From Lysobacteraceae bacterium (GTDB taxonomy: Bacteria > Pseudomonadota > Gammaproteobacteria > Xanthomonadales > Xanthomonadaceae), in the NCBI GenBank assembly GCA_003449195.1, contig DMID01000180.1:1-7231 (forward strand): a stretch of 7,231 nt of DNA. Reading direction: 5' to 3'. This document shows positions 1 through 5,546 of this stretch, piece after piece. Position numbers and translations under genes: made by a program. The first letter of the stretch is position 1, and each line of letters starts with the position of its first letter. A model generated the notes under the pieces. That model did not search any database, was not told the origin of the DNA, and saw nothing but the letters and a program-made list of their open reading frames with translations.

Positions 1-168
1 GAATTGCCGCCTGCGCCAGGCACTCGACCGGAAGGGCGGGCAGCGGGCGAGGGCGACAAGAAGCGGGCGCCGCTCGCGCCGGGAAAGCGCAAGGCACTGG
101 ATGCTTGCCTGGCAGGCAAGGGGTTCGATCGTCCCGCGGGGCCGCCACCTCCGCATCCGGAGGATTGA
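1..168 (+). CDS. 3' end of an unidentified protein (partial)
   Basis: Frame 1 is open from the window edge to TGA at 166-168 and would encode the last 55 residues of a protein whose start lies outside the window. The visible part is rich in Gly, Pro, Lys and Arg. It contains a short ordered-looking stretch, KRKALDACLAGKGFDRP, and a proline-rich tail (PAGPPPPHPED). It has one cysteine and no recognisable domain. Third positions are mostly G/C in the second half, which supports this frame over the other two. An intrinsic terminator about 50 nt downstream is consistent with a gene ending here. I cannot assign a function. The frame choice is probable rather than certain, because the other two plus-strand frames are also open here. 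Confidence 0.45.
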   Translation, partial: ELPPAPGTRPEGRAAGEGDKKRAPLAPGKRKALDACLAGKGFDRPAGPPPPHPED

Positions 169-217
169 CCTCGGGCCTGCCTGGCGCGCAAGGGTCGATT
201 CTCCGTTGCAGACCCGG

Positions 218-247
218 CCCGGCTCCCGCAAGGGGGCCGGGTTTTTT
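218..247 (+). terminator. Intrinsic terminator of the upstream gene
   Basis: A 10-bp stem (218-227 with 232-241, one G-U pair) closes a GCAA tetraloop of the GNRA type and is followed directly by six T (242-247). This is a textbook Rho-independent terminator for the gene ending at 168. It insulates the frm operon from read-through. Its T tract falls where the -35 region of the frm promoter would lie. Confidence 0.88.
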
Positions 248-261
248 CTTGCGCCGCGCTT

Positions 262-267
262 TATACT
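262..267 (+). promoter_or_regulatory. -10 element of the frmRA-DUF-frmB promoter
   Basis: TATACT matches TATAAT at five of six positions and would start transcription near 273-275, about 20 nt before the frmR start codon. No good -35 hexamer lies 16-18 bp upstream: that position is GGGTTT, at the 3' edge of the terminator stem and start of its T tract. The promoter may therefore be intrinsically weak. The -10 lies inside the FrmR operator, so repressor binding would directly block RNA polymerase. Confidence 0.6.
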
Positions 268-279
268 GCCCCCCAGTAT
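263..279 (+). promoter_or_regulatory. FrmR/RcnR-type operator
   Basis: ATACT and AGTAT form a perfect 5-bp inverted repeat around GCCCCCC. Read on the minus strand this is TACT-G6-C-AGTA, the arrangement (TACT-G6-N-AGTA) known for RcnR, a close relative of FrmR in the CsoR/DUF156 family. It overlaps the -10 element and lies 15 bp before frmR, so autorepression of the whole operon is the natural reading. The sequence is seen directly; binding by this FrmR is inferred. Confidence 0.75.
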
Positions 280-293
280 TCAGAGGGGCCGCC

Positions 294-569
294 GTGCCGC
301 ATTCGCCGGAAGAAAAAAAGCGCGTGCTGGCGCGGGTGCGGCGCATCCGCGGCCAGTGCGATGCACTCGAGCGCGCGCTGGAAACCGGCGTCGACTGCGG
401 CCCGGTGCTGCAGCAGATCGCGGCAATCCGCGGTGCGGTCAACGGCCTGATGTCCGAAGTGATGGAAGCCCACGTCCGCGAGGAATTCGGCCAACCCGCC
501 ACCGATGATGACCGCCGTGCCGAACGCGTGGCCGAACTGGCCACGCTGATCCGCTCCTATCTGAAATGA
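294..569 (+). CDS. frmR: FrmR, formaldehyde-responsive transcriptional repressor
   Basis: A 91-aa all-helical DNA-binding repressor of the CsoR/RcnR (DUF156) family. It is the first gene of the operon and expected to repress it until formaldehyde is sensed. The start is GTG at 294, because there the protein aligns end to end with enterobacterial FrmR (MPHSPEEKK...) and an AGAGGGG ribosome binding site lies at 282-288. The frame is open further upstream, but that stretch crosses the terminator and promoter. Pro2 and Cys35, the pair known to be cross-linked by formaldehyde in FrmR, are both present. His3, His60 and Glu64 are also present, as in Salmonella FrmR. Family core motifs are RVRRIRGQ (14-21) and LQQIAAIRGAVNGLM (39-53), and the tail LIRSYLK is typical. 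Length matches the family. The alternative family members RcnR and CsoR are less likely given Pro2 and the frmA neighbour. Confidence 0.95.
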   Translation: MPHSPEEKKRVLARVRRIRGQCDALERALETGVDCGPVLQQIAAIRGAVNGLMSEVMEAHVREEFGQPATDDDRRAERVAELATLIRSYLK

Positions 570-595
570 CCCGTCCGAAGCGAATCCATCCCCTT

Positions 596-611
596 TCCGG
601 CCCCGGCCGGA
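596..611 (+). repeat. Short GC-rich inverted repeat between frmR and frmA
   Basis: TCCGGCC (596-602) and GGCCGGA (605-611) form a near-contiguous inverted repeat in the 63-nt frmR-frmA gap. In RNA it would fold as a 6-bp GC hairpin with a CCCC loop. It lies 10 nt before the frmA ribosome binding site (GGAGA at 622-626). It has no T tract, so it is not a terminator. It could affect mRNA stability or the ratio of repressor to enzyme, but this is speculative. Confidence 0.4.
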
Positions 612-632
612 CCCCATGACCGGAGAAATGCC

Positions 633-1742
633 ATGAAGTCCCGTGCCGCCGTCGCCTTTGCCGCCGGCGAACCCTTGAAGATCGTCGAGATCGACGTCGC
701 CCCGCCCAAGGCCGGCGAAGTGCTGGTCAAGATCACCCATACCGGCGTCTGCCACACCGATGCCTTCACCTTGAGCGGCGACGATCCGGAAGGCCTGTTC
801 CCGGCGGTGCTGGGCCACGAGGGCGCCGGCATCGTGGTCGAAGTCGGCGAGGGCGTCACCAGCGTCAAGCCGGGTGACCACGTGATCCCGCTGTACACCG
901 CCGAGTGCGGTGAGTGCCTGTTCTGCAAGAGCGGCAAGACCAATCTGTGCACCGCCGTGCGCGCGACCCAGGGCAAGGGCGTGATGCCCGACGGCACAAC
1001 GCGCTTCAGCTACAACGGCCAGCCGATCTACCACTACATGGGCTGCTCGACCTTCAGCGAATACACCGTGGTGGCCGAAGTCTCGCTGGCCAAGATCAAT
1101 CCGGAAGCCAACCCGGAGCATGTCTGCCTGCTCGGCTGCGGCGTCACCACCGGCATCGGCGCCGTGCACAACACCGCCAAGGTGCAGGAGGGCGATTCGG
1201 TCGCCGTGTTCGGCCTCGGCGGCATCGGCCTGGCGGTGATCCAGGGGGCGCGTCAGGCCAAGGCCGGACGCATCATCGCGGTGGACACCAACCCGTCCAA
1301 GTTCGAGTTGGCACGCGAATTCGGCGCCACCGATTGCGTCAACCCGAAGGATTTCGACAAGCCCGTGCAGCAGGTGATCGTGGAGATGACCGGCTGGGGC
1401 GTGGACCACAGCTTCGAGTGCATCGGCAACGTCAACGTGATGCGCGCGGCGCTGGAGTGCGCGCACCGTGGCTGGGGCCAGAGCGTGATCATCGGCGTGG
1501 CCGGCGCGGGGCAGGAGATCAGCACGCGGCCGTTCCAGCTGGTGACCGGGCGCAAGTGGCTGGGCACCGCCTTCGGTGGCGTGAAGGGGCGCTCGCAGCT
1601 GCCGGGCATGGTCGAGGACGCGATGGCCGGCGAGATCGAACTGGCCCCGTTCGTCACCCACACCATGCCGCTGGACGACATCAACGAAGCCTTCGAGTTG
1701 ATGCATGAAGGCAAGTCGATCCGCAGCGTGGTGCATTACTGA
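633..1742 (+). CDS. frmA: S-(hydroxymethyl)glutathione dehydrogenase / class III alcohol dehydrogenase
   Basis: A 369-aa zinc-dependent, NAD-linked medium-chain dehydrogenase of the cytosol. It oxidises S-hydroxymethylglutathione, the spontaneous formaldehyde-glutathione adduct, to S-formylglutathione; class III enzymes also reduce S-nitrosoglutathione. Catalytic zinc ligands are Cys40, His62 (GHEGAG) and Cys169. The structural zinc is held by Cys92, Cys95, Cys98 and Cys106. The Rossmann motif GLGGIG is at 194-199, followed by Asp218, which favours NAD over NADP. Length and the C-terminal SVVHY ending are normal for the class. The ATG at 633 has GGAGA 6 nt upstream and follows frmR by 63 nt. 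The next gene starts 1 nt after its stop. Near-identity to FrmA/AdhC in all motifs leaves little doubt. The symbol adhC is also used. Confidence 0.97.
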   Translation: MKSRAAVAFAAGEPLKIVEIDVAPPKAGEVLVKITHTGVCHTDAFTLSGDDPEGLFPAVLGHEGAGIVVEVGEGVTSVKPGDHVIPLYTAECGECLFCKSGKTNLCTAVRATQGKGVMPDGTTRFSYNGQPIYHYMGCSTFSEYTVVAEVSLAKINPEANPEHVCLLGCGVTTGIGAVHNTAKVQEGDSVAVFGLGGIGLAVIQGARQAKAGRIIAVDTNPSKFELAREFGATDCVNPKDFDKPVQQVIVEMTGWGVDHSFECIGNVNVMRAALECAHRGWGQSVIIGVAGAGQEISTRPFQLVTGRKWLGTAFGGVKGRSQLPGMVEDAMAGEIELAPFVTHTMPLDDINEAFELMHEGKSIRSVVHY

Positions 1743-1743
1743 G

Positions 1744-2079
1744 ATGACGTCGATGTTGAGCAAATCCGCATTGCAGGCCGCGCTGGAAAGCGTGGAATTG
1801 GGACAGGACGCGCAGGAGGCGATTGCCCGCCTGCAGGAGCGGGATCTGGCGCAGATCGACCAGTCGATCCTGTCCGCGCTGGGCAGCGGGTGGAAGAAGG
1901 CCGGCTTTGTCACCGCCGGGGTGATGATCGCCGCGCCGGACGAGCACGAGGACTTGCCGGAGGCGTTCTACGCCCTGCGCGTGCGCACACTGGCGCAGGC
2001 CGGGCGCATCGAAGCGAAGGGCAGTCTGGATGATTTGAAGGCTTGCGAGATCCGCCTGCCCGCGCGGAAGGATGGCTGA
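1744..2079 (+). CDS. DUF3658-like small protein embedded in the formaldehyde operon
   Basis: A 111-aa soluble protein (108 aa if ATG 1753 is used) with no signal peptide or membrane segment. The start at 1744 follows the frmA stop by 1 nt; the frame is also open further upstream inside frmA, but a start there is unlikely. The stop is 2 nt before frmB, so translation is probably coupled on both sides. The N-terminal half (about 1-45) is helical and Ala/Glu/Gln-rich. The C-terminal half resembles the DUF3658 domain: a buried Trp-Lys (GWKKAG, 49-54), then FYALRVRTLAQAGRIEAKG (75-93) matching the family's D/F-x-x-x-R-L-x-x-L-x-x-x-G-x-I/L-E-x-x-G pattern, then EIRL (102-105). DUF3658 more often occurs behind DUF1835; here it would stand alone. 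Its function is unknown. The family link is from memory of the pattern and is moderate in confidence; that this is a real gene is well supported by packing and codon bias. Confidence 0.82.
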   Translation: MTSMLSKSALQAALESVELGQDAQEAIARLQERDLAQIDQSILSALGSGWKKAGFVTAGVMIAAPDEHEDLPEAFYALRVRTLAQAGRIEAKGSLDDLKACEIRLPARKDG

Positions 2080-2081
2080 CG

Positions 2082-2921
2082 ATGGGCATCGAGCGCATCG
2101 AACACCGCGCCTGTTTCGGCGGTTGGCAGGACGTGTACCGGCATCGCTCGGGCGTGCTGGGCTGCGAGATGAATGTCGCGGTCTACCTGCCGCCACAGGC
2201 CGAATCCGGCGCGAAATTGCCGGTGTTGTACTGGCTGAGCGGGCTGACCTGCACCGAGCAGAACTTCATCACCAAGGCCGGCGCGCAGCGCTACGCGGCC
2301 GAACACGGCCTGATCCTCGTCGCGCCGGACACCAGCCCGCGCGGCGAGGACGTGGCCGATGCCGAAGGCTACGACCTCGGCAAAGGCGCCGGCTTCTATG
2401 TCGATGCCGAGGCTTTGCCGTGGGCGCGCCACTATCGCATGCACGACTACGTGGCCAACGAGCTGCCGGCCTTGATCGAGGCCAGCTTCCCGGCCAGCGA
2501 TGCGCGTTCTATCTGTGGCCATTCGATGGGCGGGCATGGCGCGCTGACCATCGCGCTGAAGCATCCGGGCCGCTACCGCAGCGTGTCGGCGTTCGCGCCG
2601 ATCGTGGCGCCTTCGCAGGTGCCGTGGGGCGAGAAGGCGTTTACTGCCTACCTCGGCCCGGATCGCGAGGCCTGGAAAGCCTGGGACGCGACCGAGCTGG
2701 TCAGGACGGCCGCCGAAAAACTGCCGATCCTGATCGACCAGGGTCAGGCGGATGAATTCCTCGACAGCCAGCTCAAGCCGTGGTTGCTGGAAGAAGCCGC
2801 GCAGGCGGCCGGGCATCCGCTGGTGCTGCGCATGCAGCCCGGCCACGACCACAGCTACTACTTCATCGCCAGCTTCATCGGCGAGCACATTGCCCATCAT
2901 GCGGCGGCGTTGAAGGGCTGA
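2082..2921 (+). CDS. frmB: S-formylglutathione hydrolase
   Basis: A 279-aa serine esterase (alpha/beta hydrolase, esterase D type) that hydrolyses S-formylglutathione to formate and glutathione, completing formaldehyde detoxification in the cytosol. The start chosen is ATG 2082, which gives MGIERIEHRACFGGWQ. The frame is open for 13 codons upstream, but those overlap the previous gene and are not family-like. The nucleophile is Ser148 in GHSMGGHG (146-153). The acid is Asp224 (GQADEFL) and the base His257 (GHDHSYYFI). The oxyanion-hole region WLSGLTCTEQNF (51-62) is intact, as is the family ending FIGEHIAHHA. Length matches FrmB/YeiG/ESD. It is the last gene of the operon, 2 nt after the DUF3658-like gene. 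The related paralogue yeiG has the same activity, but the operon context argues for frmB. Confidence 0.96.
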   Translation: MGIERIEHRACFGGWQDVYRHRSGVLGCEMNVAVYLPPQAESGAKLPVLYWLSGLTCTEQNFITKAGAQRYAAEHGLILVAPDTSPRGEDVADAEGYDLGKGAGFYVDAEALPWARHYRMHDYVANELPALIEASFPASDARSICGHSMGGHGALTIALKHPGRYRSVSAFAPIVAPSQVPWGEKAFTAYLGPDREAWKAWDATELVRTAAEKLPILIDQGQADEFLDSQLKPWLLEEAAQAAGHPLVLRMQPGHDHSYYFIASFIGEHIAHHAAALKG

Positions 2922-2942
2922 GTTGTTGCCACGGGCCAGACG

Positions 2943-2963
2943 GAGTGGCGTGCGACGCCACTC
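2943..2963. terminator. Hairpin between convergent genes, possible bidirectional terminator
   Basis: GAGTGGCGT (2943-2951) and ACGCCACTC (2955-2963) form a perfect 9-bp stem with a GCG loop, 21 nt after the frmB stop and 24 nt before the stop of the opposing minus-strand gene. Neither side carries a T tract, so it is not a classical intrinsic terminator. It may still act as a transcription block or 3' end protector for both converging units. Confidence 0.5.
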
Positions 2964-2987
2964 GTCCGGTGCGTGATGGCGGCGGCC

Positions 2988-3326
2988 TCAGCTGACGTTG
3001 CGCAGCTCCCACCCGTTGCCGGCCAGCAGCCTGAGCCGCTGGCGCAGAAGCTCGCCGGGCAACACGGTGGTGGCGATCAGGTCGATGTGCAGGTCGTGCT
3101 GGCTGCCCGAAACGCGCGCGTCCGGGTCGGTGGCGCCCAGCGACGGATCCACCGCATCGGGGTCGGGCTGGCCGGCACGCCAATGTTCGAACAGGCGCGG
3201 TTCGCGCAGGGCATCCTGCAATTGTTCGGCAAAGGCATCCGCGCCATTGGCGCTGAAGCTCAGGGCCGGGTCGGCGCCGCGGGCGGTGGCGGGATCGGGC
3301 AGGCGGATGTGGAAACTGACGGACAT
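2988..3326 (-). CDS. Hypothetical protein downstream of degV
   Basis: A 112-aa acidic soluble protein; I do not recognise a family. Translation starts at ATG 3326 with AAGGA about 9 nt upstream; the frame is open further upstream but only inside the end of degV. A hydrophobic/amphipathic opening (MSVSFHIRLPDP) suggests a beta strand. It is followed by a helix (DAFAEQLQDALREPRLFEHW, 30-49), a Pro/Asp-rich linker (52-70), a strand (QHDLHIDLIATTVLP, 76-90) and a final helix plus GWELRNVS. This looks like a small alpha/beta domain. There are no Cys residues, signal peptide or membrane segment. It starts 32 nt after the degV stop on the same strand, so the two are probably co-transcribed. Function unknown. 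Confidence 0.75.
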   Translation of the reverse strand: MSVSFHIRLPDPATARGADPALSFSANGADAFAEQLQDALREPRLFEHWRAGQPDPDAVDPSLGATDPDARVSGSQHDLHIDLIATTVLPGELLRQRLRLLAGNGWELRNVS

Positions 3327-3358
3327 GGGGGAATCCTTGCGGAGTGGCGGAATCGGGC

Positions 3359-4303
3359 TCAGCCCGAGAATGCGGGGCCGCGGTCGGCGAAGCCCACCAC
3401 CAGCGCGCCCTTGCCGACGTTGATCATGCCGGTCAGGCTCATCACGCTTTCGAAGACCTCGACGCTGTGGCGCTTGCAAGTGTCGCGCAAGGCCGCGTAG
3501 CCGGCCAGCTTGCGCATTTCGTCAAGCGGGCCGCCGTAGCTCAGGCACACCGTGGGCGTCATCAGGCCGGCGGCGACGCGCCGGCCGACATGCTCGAGCA
3601 GCTTCTGCACGGCCGGGTCGAAGCCCTTGATCTTGGCCACCGGCTCGGTGATGCCCTGATGGGCATGCAGCACCGGCTTGATGTCCAGCGCGCTGCCCAG
3701 CATCGCGCTCATCAGGCCGACGCTGCGGTCGCCCTTGGCGCGGGCGCGCGAACGCAGGTAGTGCAGGTCGCGCGGGATCATGTAGGCATGGGTGTATCGG
3801 GTGAGCTCGTCCAGCCGTTCGCGCATGGCCGTCAGCGGCACGTCCTGCCCGCGCATGCGCACGGCCTCCACCGCGCTCACGCCCTGGCCGGCGAACAGCG
3901 ACTGGGTGTCGATCACGCGCAACGCGAACGGCGAATTCAGCCCTGCCTGCTGGCGCACCGGCTTGTAGTCGTTGAGGATCGCGAAACTGGCCTGGGTGGC
4001 GTTGTCGTAGATCGCGCTGCGGTTCTTGGTAACGGTGAGGCAGAACACCTGGTCGAAGTCGATCACCAGCCGGCCCAGGAACAGGTCGCGGATCTGGTTG
4101 ACGGAGAACGGGATGGTTTCCGCTTCGGCGGCCTTTTCGGCCACGTGCGCGTTGATGAAGCTCAGCGTGGCCTCCGGATCGCGGTGGTCGGCCAGCATGG
4201 CCTCGCCGATGCGGATGGTGATGGGCAGCAGGACGATGCCGCTGCTTTCGATGTAGTCCTGCGGCAGATCGCAGGTGGAGTCGACGACGATTCCGACGCG
4301 CAT
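3359..4303 (-). CDS. DegV family protein (FakB-like fatty-acid-binding protein)
   Basis: A 314-aa cytosolic protein of the DegV fold, whose Firmicute members (FakB) hold a fatty acid for phosphorylation by FakA. The start is ATG 4303, with the strong ribosome site GGGAGGGG about 7 nt upstream. The N-terminus shows the diagnostic VGIVVDSTCDLP (3-14). A Ser at 67 (IPFSVNQ) stands where the family has the TSQP-type ligand loop. VFCLTVTKNRSAIYDNA (86-102) corresponds to the conserved S-x-LSGTYxSA region. IDTQSLFAGQG (131-141), DLHYLRSRAR (179-188), DIKPVLHAHQG (207-217) and the C-terminal GKGALVVGF also match. It is slightly longer than the usual 280 or so residues, and several loops differ from FakB, so ligand and partner are uncertain. 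No FakA-like kinase gene is in the window. It leads a probable two-gene unit with the 112-aa gene. Confidence 0.88.
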   Translation of the reverse strand: MRVGIVVDSTCDLPQDYIESSGIVLLPITIRIGEAMLADHRDPEATLSFINAHVAEKAAEAETIPFSVNQIRDLFLGRLVIDFDQVFCLTVTKNRSAIYDNATQASFAILNDYKPVRQQAGLNSPFALRVIDTQSLFAGQGVSAVEAVRMRGQDVPLTAMRERLDELTRYTHAYMIPRDLHYLRSRARAKGDRSVGLMSAMLGSALDIKPVLHAHQGITEPVAKIKGFDPAVQKLLEHVGRRVAAGLMTPTVCLSYGGPLDEMRKLAGYAALRDTCKRHSVEVFESVMSLTGMINVGKGALVVGFADRGPAFSG

Positions 4304-4372
4304 GCTTGGGCCCCTCCCGGCTTCAGTGTGCAGCGGACGAGGTGCGAACTTACCCGAAACGGCCGCCATCGC

Positions 4373-4391
4373 GCGACCATCTGATGGTCGC
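4373..4391. promoter_or_regulatory. Perfect 19-bp dyad upstream of degV, candidate operator
   Basis: GCGACCATC-T-GATGGTCGC is a perfect palindrome with 9-bp half sites around one central base. It lies 70 bp before the degV start codon, in the only intergenic space that can hold the degV promoter. Such odd-centred dyads are typical of dimeric repressor sites (for example TetR or GntR families). As RNA it would be a hairpin with a very tight loop and no T tract, so an operator is more likely than a terminator. The palindrome is seen directly; its role is inferred. I found no convincing -10/-35 pair next to it. Confidence 0.5.
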
Positions 4392-4470
4392 AGCTGCCGG
4401 GTGAAACGAGGCAGAGTCTGCGATGGCGGAGCGGCGGCGGCGCCCGTGGTCGTCTGCGAGACCTGAAATG

Positions 4471-4497
4471 CGAAACGCCGCGCGGGGCGGCGTTTCG
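4471..4497 (-). terminator. Hairpin after the glutaredoxin gene, probable terminator
   Basis: CGAAACGCCG (4471-4480) and CGGCGTTTCG (4488-4497) form a perfect 10-bp stem, 11 bp if the first loop pair is counted, starting 24 nt past the stop of the minus-strand glutaredoxin fusion gene. On the minus strand it is followed by CATTTCAGG, a weak T tract. Position and stem strength favour termination of that gene and separation from degV. Confidence 0.65.
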
Positions 4498-4521
4498 TTG
4501 CTGCCTGGCGGACGCTGCCGA

Positions 4522-5451
4522 TCAGTAGCGCGGGATCGAGGCATCCACGTCGGCGGCCCAGGCATCGATGCCGCCGGTGACGTTGAACACGCGGGTGAAG
4601 CCGCGCGCGCGGAATTCCTCGGCCGCCTGCTGGCTGCGCCCGCCGTGGTGGCAGACGAAGGCCAGCGCGGTGTCTTTCGGCAGGGCTTCCAGTTCGGCGC
4701 GGCCGTTGCCGTCGAAGGTCTTGTGCGGCACCGGCAAGGCGGCGATGGCGCGCTCTTCCGGCGGGCGCACGTCCACCAGCAGCACTTCGCCCGCGCCGGC
4801 GTTGAGGTCGGCTTCCTGTGGCGACAACGGCTGCACCGGCTTGGGCGCGCCGGGCAGGTCGATGGACAAGCCCCGGCCGCGGATGTCGTCGATCCAGTCG
4901 ATGGTGGCGCCATCGGCGCGGCGTGCGCTGGCCGCGTCGAACTGCACGCGGATGCCGTTGGATTCGGCGGCGATGGCATTGGCTTCGAACGGGACGATCT
5001 GGAAGTTCGGGCGGAACTGGGCGTCGATCGACAGTGCCAGCGAGGCTCCCGCGCCGGCATCGCCCAGCGCGCCGCGCAGCATTTCGGCCGCATCCGGGGT
5101 GATGACGAGCGACGGCGGGGTACGGTCCGGCGCGGCCAGGCCGAGCAGCGCGCTCAGTTCGCCCGAATCGGTCATCTGCAGGATGATGTCGCTGCCGCCG
5201 ATCAGCTCGCCGTCCACGTACAGCTGCGGGATGGTCGGCCAGTCGCCGTAGGCCTTGATGCCTTCGCGGATTTCCTGGTCGGCCAGCACGTTGACGTGGG
5301 CGTAGTCGGCGCCGAGCGAATCGAGCGCGCCGACGGCCTTGGCCGAGAAGCCGCATTGCGGCATGGTCGGCACGCCTTTCATGAACAGCACCACGCGGTT
5401 GGACTGGAGCAGGGCGTCGATGCGGGAGCGCAGGGCGGGATCGAGGGACAT
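4522..5451 (-). CDS. Monothiol glutaredoxin - A-type-like domain - rhodanese fusion
   Basis: A 309-aa three-domain protein, cytosolic with no signal peptide. Residues 1-105 are a Grx4-type monothiol glutaredoxin: MKG with Lys25, active-site CGFS (33-36), WPTIPQLYV (71-79) and GGSD (85-88), the set that binds glutathione and a [2Fe-2S] cluster. Residues 115-202 resemble the A-type Fe-S carrier fold (IscA/HesB): LVITPDAAEMLRGAL, then NGIRVQFDAASARRADGATIDWIDD. The three Cys ligands of that family are all missing. Residues 215-309 are a rhodanese with DVRPPEE (227-233), active-site Cys267 in CHHGGRS and GGIDAW (293-298). The start is ATG 5451 (MSLDPALRSRID), as in the family; a possible ATG at 5496 would add 15 low-complexity residues. 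A role in Fe-S cluster delivery or sulfur transfer is inferred. Single Grx4 (GrxD) proteins are only about 110 aa. Confidence 0.93.
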   Translation of the reverse strand: MSLDPALRSRIDALLQSNRVVLFMKGVPTMPQCGFSAKAVGALDSLGADYAHVNVLADQEIREGIKAYGDWPTIPQLYVDGELIGGSDIILQMTDSGELSALLGLAAPDRTPPSLVITPDAAEMLRGALGDAGAGASLALSIDAQFRPNFQIVPFEANAIAAESNGIRVQFDAASARRADGATIDWIDDIRGRGLSIDLPGAPKPVQPLSPQEADLNAGAGEVLLVDVRPPEERAIAALPVPHKTFDGNGRAELEALPKDTALAFVCHHGGRSQQAAEEFRARGFTRVFNVTGGIDAWAADVDASIPRY

Positions 5452-5517
5452 GGCAGGACTCGCTGATGAAGGGATTGCTGAAGCCGGGAGCGGCACGGGC
5501 GCCCGGGCGGTGCCCGC

Positions 5518-5523
5518 ATTCTA
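5518..5523 (-). promoter_or_regulatory. Candidate -10 element of the glutaredoxin fusion gene
   Basis: On the minus strand TAGAAT matches TATAAT at five of six positions and lies about 67 nt upstream of ATG 5451. It is part of the 8-bp palindrome TTCTAGAA (5519-5526). The matching -35 position (about 5541-5546, minus-strand GCCTGA) is poor, so the promoter call is tentative. Confidence 0.35.
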
Positions 5524-5546
5524 GAACGGCGGGGTGAACCTCAGGC

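Noticed and set aside
117..150. tRNA or tmRNA 3' end suggested by GGGGTTCGATCGTCCC followed by GCCGCCACC
   Set aside because: The T-arm would have an 8-nt loop and a mismatched stem, and no acceptor 5' partner or anticodon arm is found upstream; it also lies inside a plausible coding end.
261..1913. Long minus-strand open frame of 550 codons opposite frmR and frmA
   Set aside because: It is antisense to unmistakable FrmR and FrmA, has His/Gly/Ala-rich composition typical of reverse-strand frames in GC-rich DNA, and shows no domain.
1968..2900. 310-codon minus-strand frame opposite frmB
   Set aside because: It mirrors the FrmB coding sequence and has no recognisable motif; it is a GC-driven shadow frame.
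3344..4384. 346-codon plus-strand frame opposite degV
   Set aside because: The degV frame carries clear family motifs, and the opposite frame shows His/Ala/Val/Gly bias without a domain.
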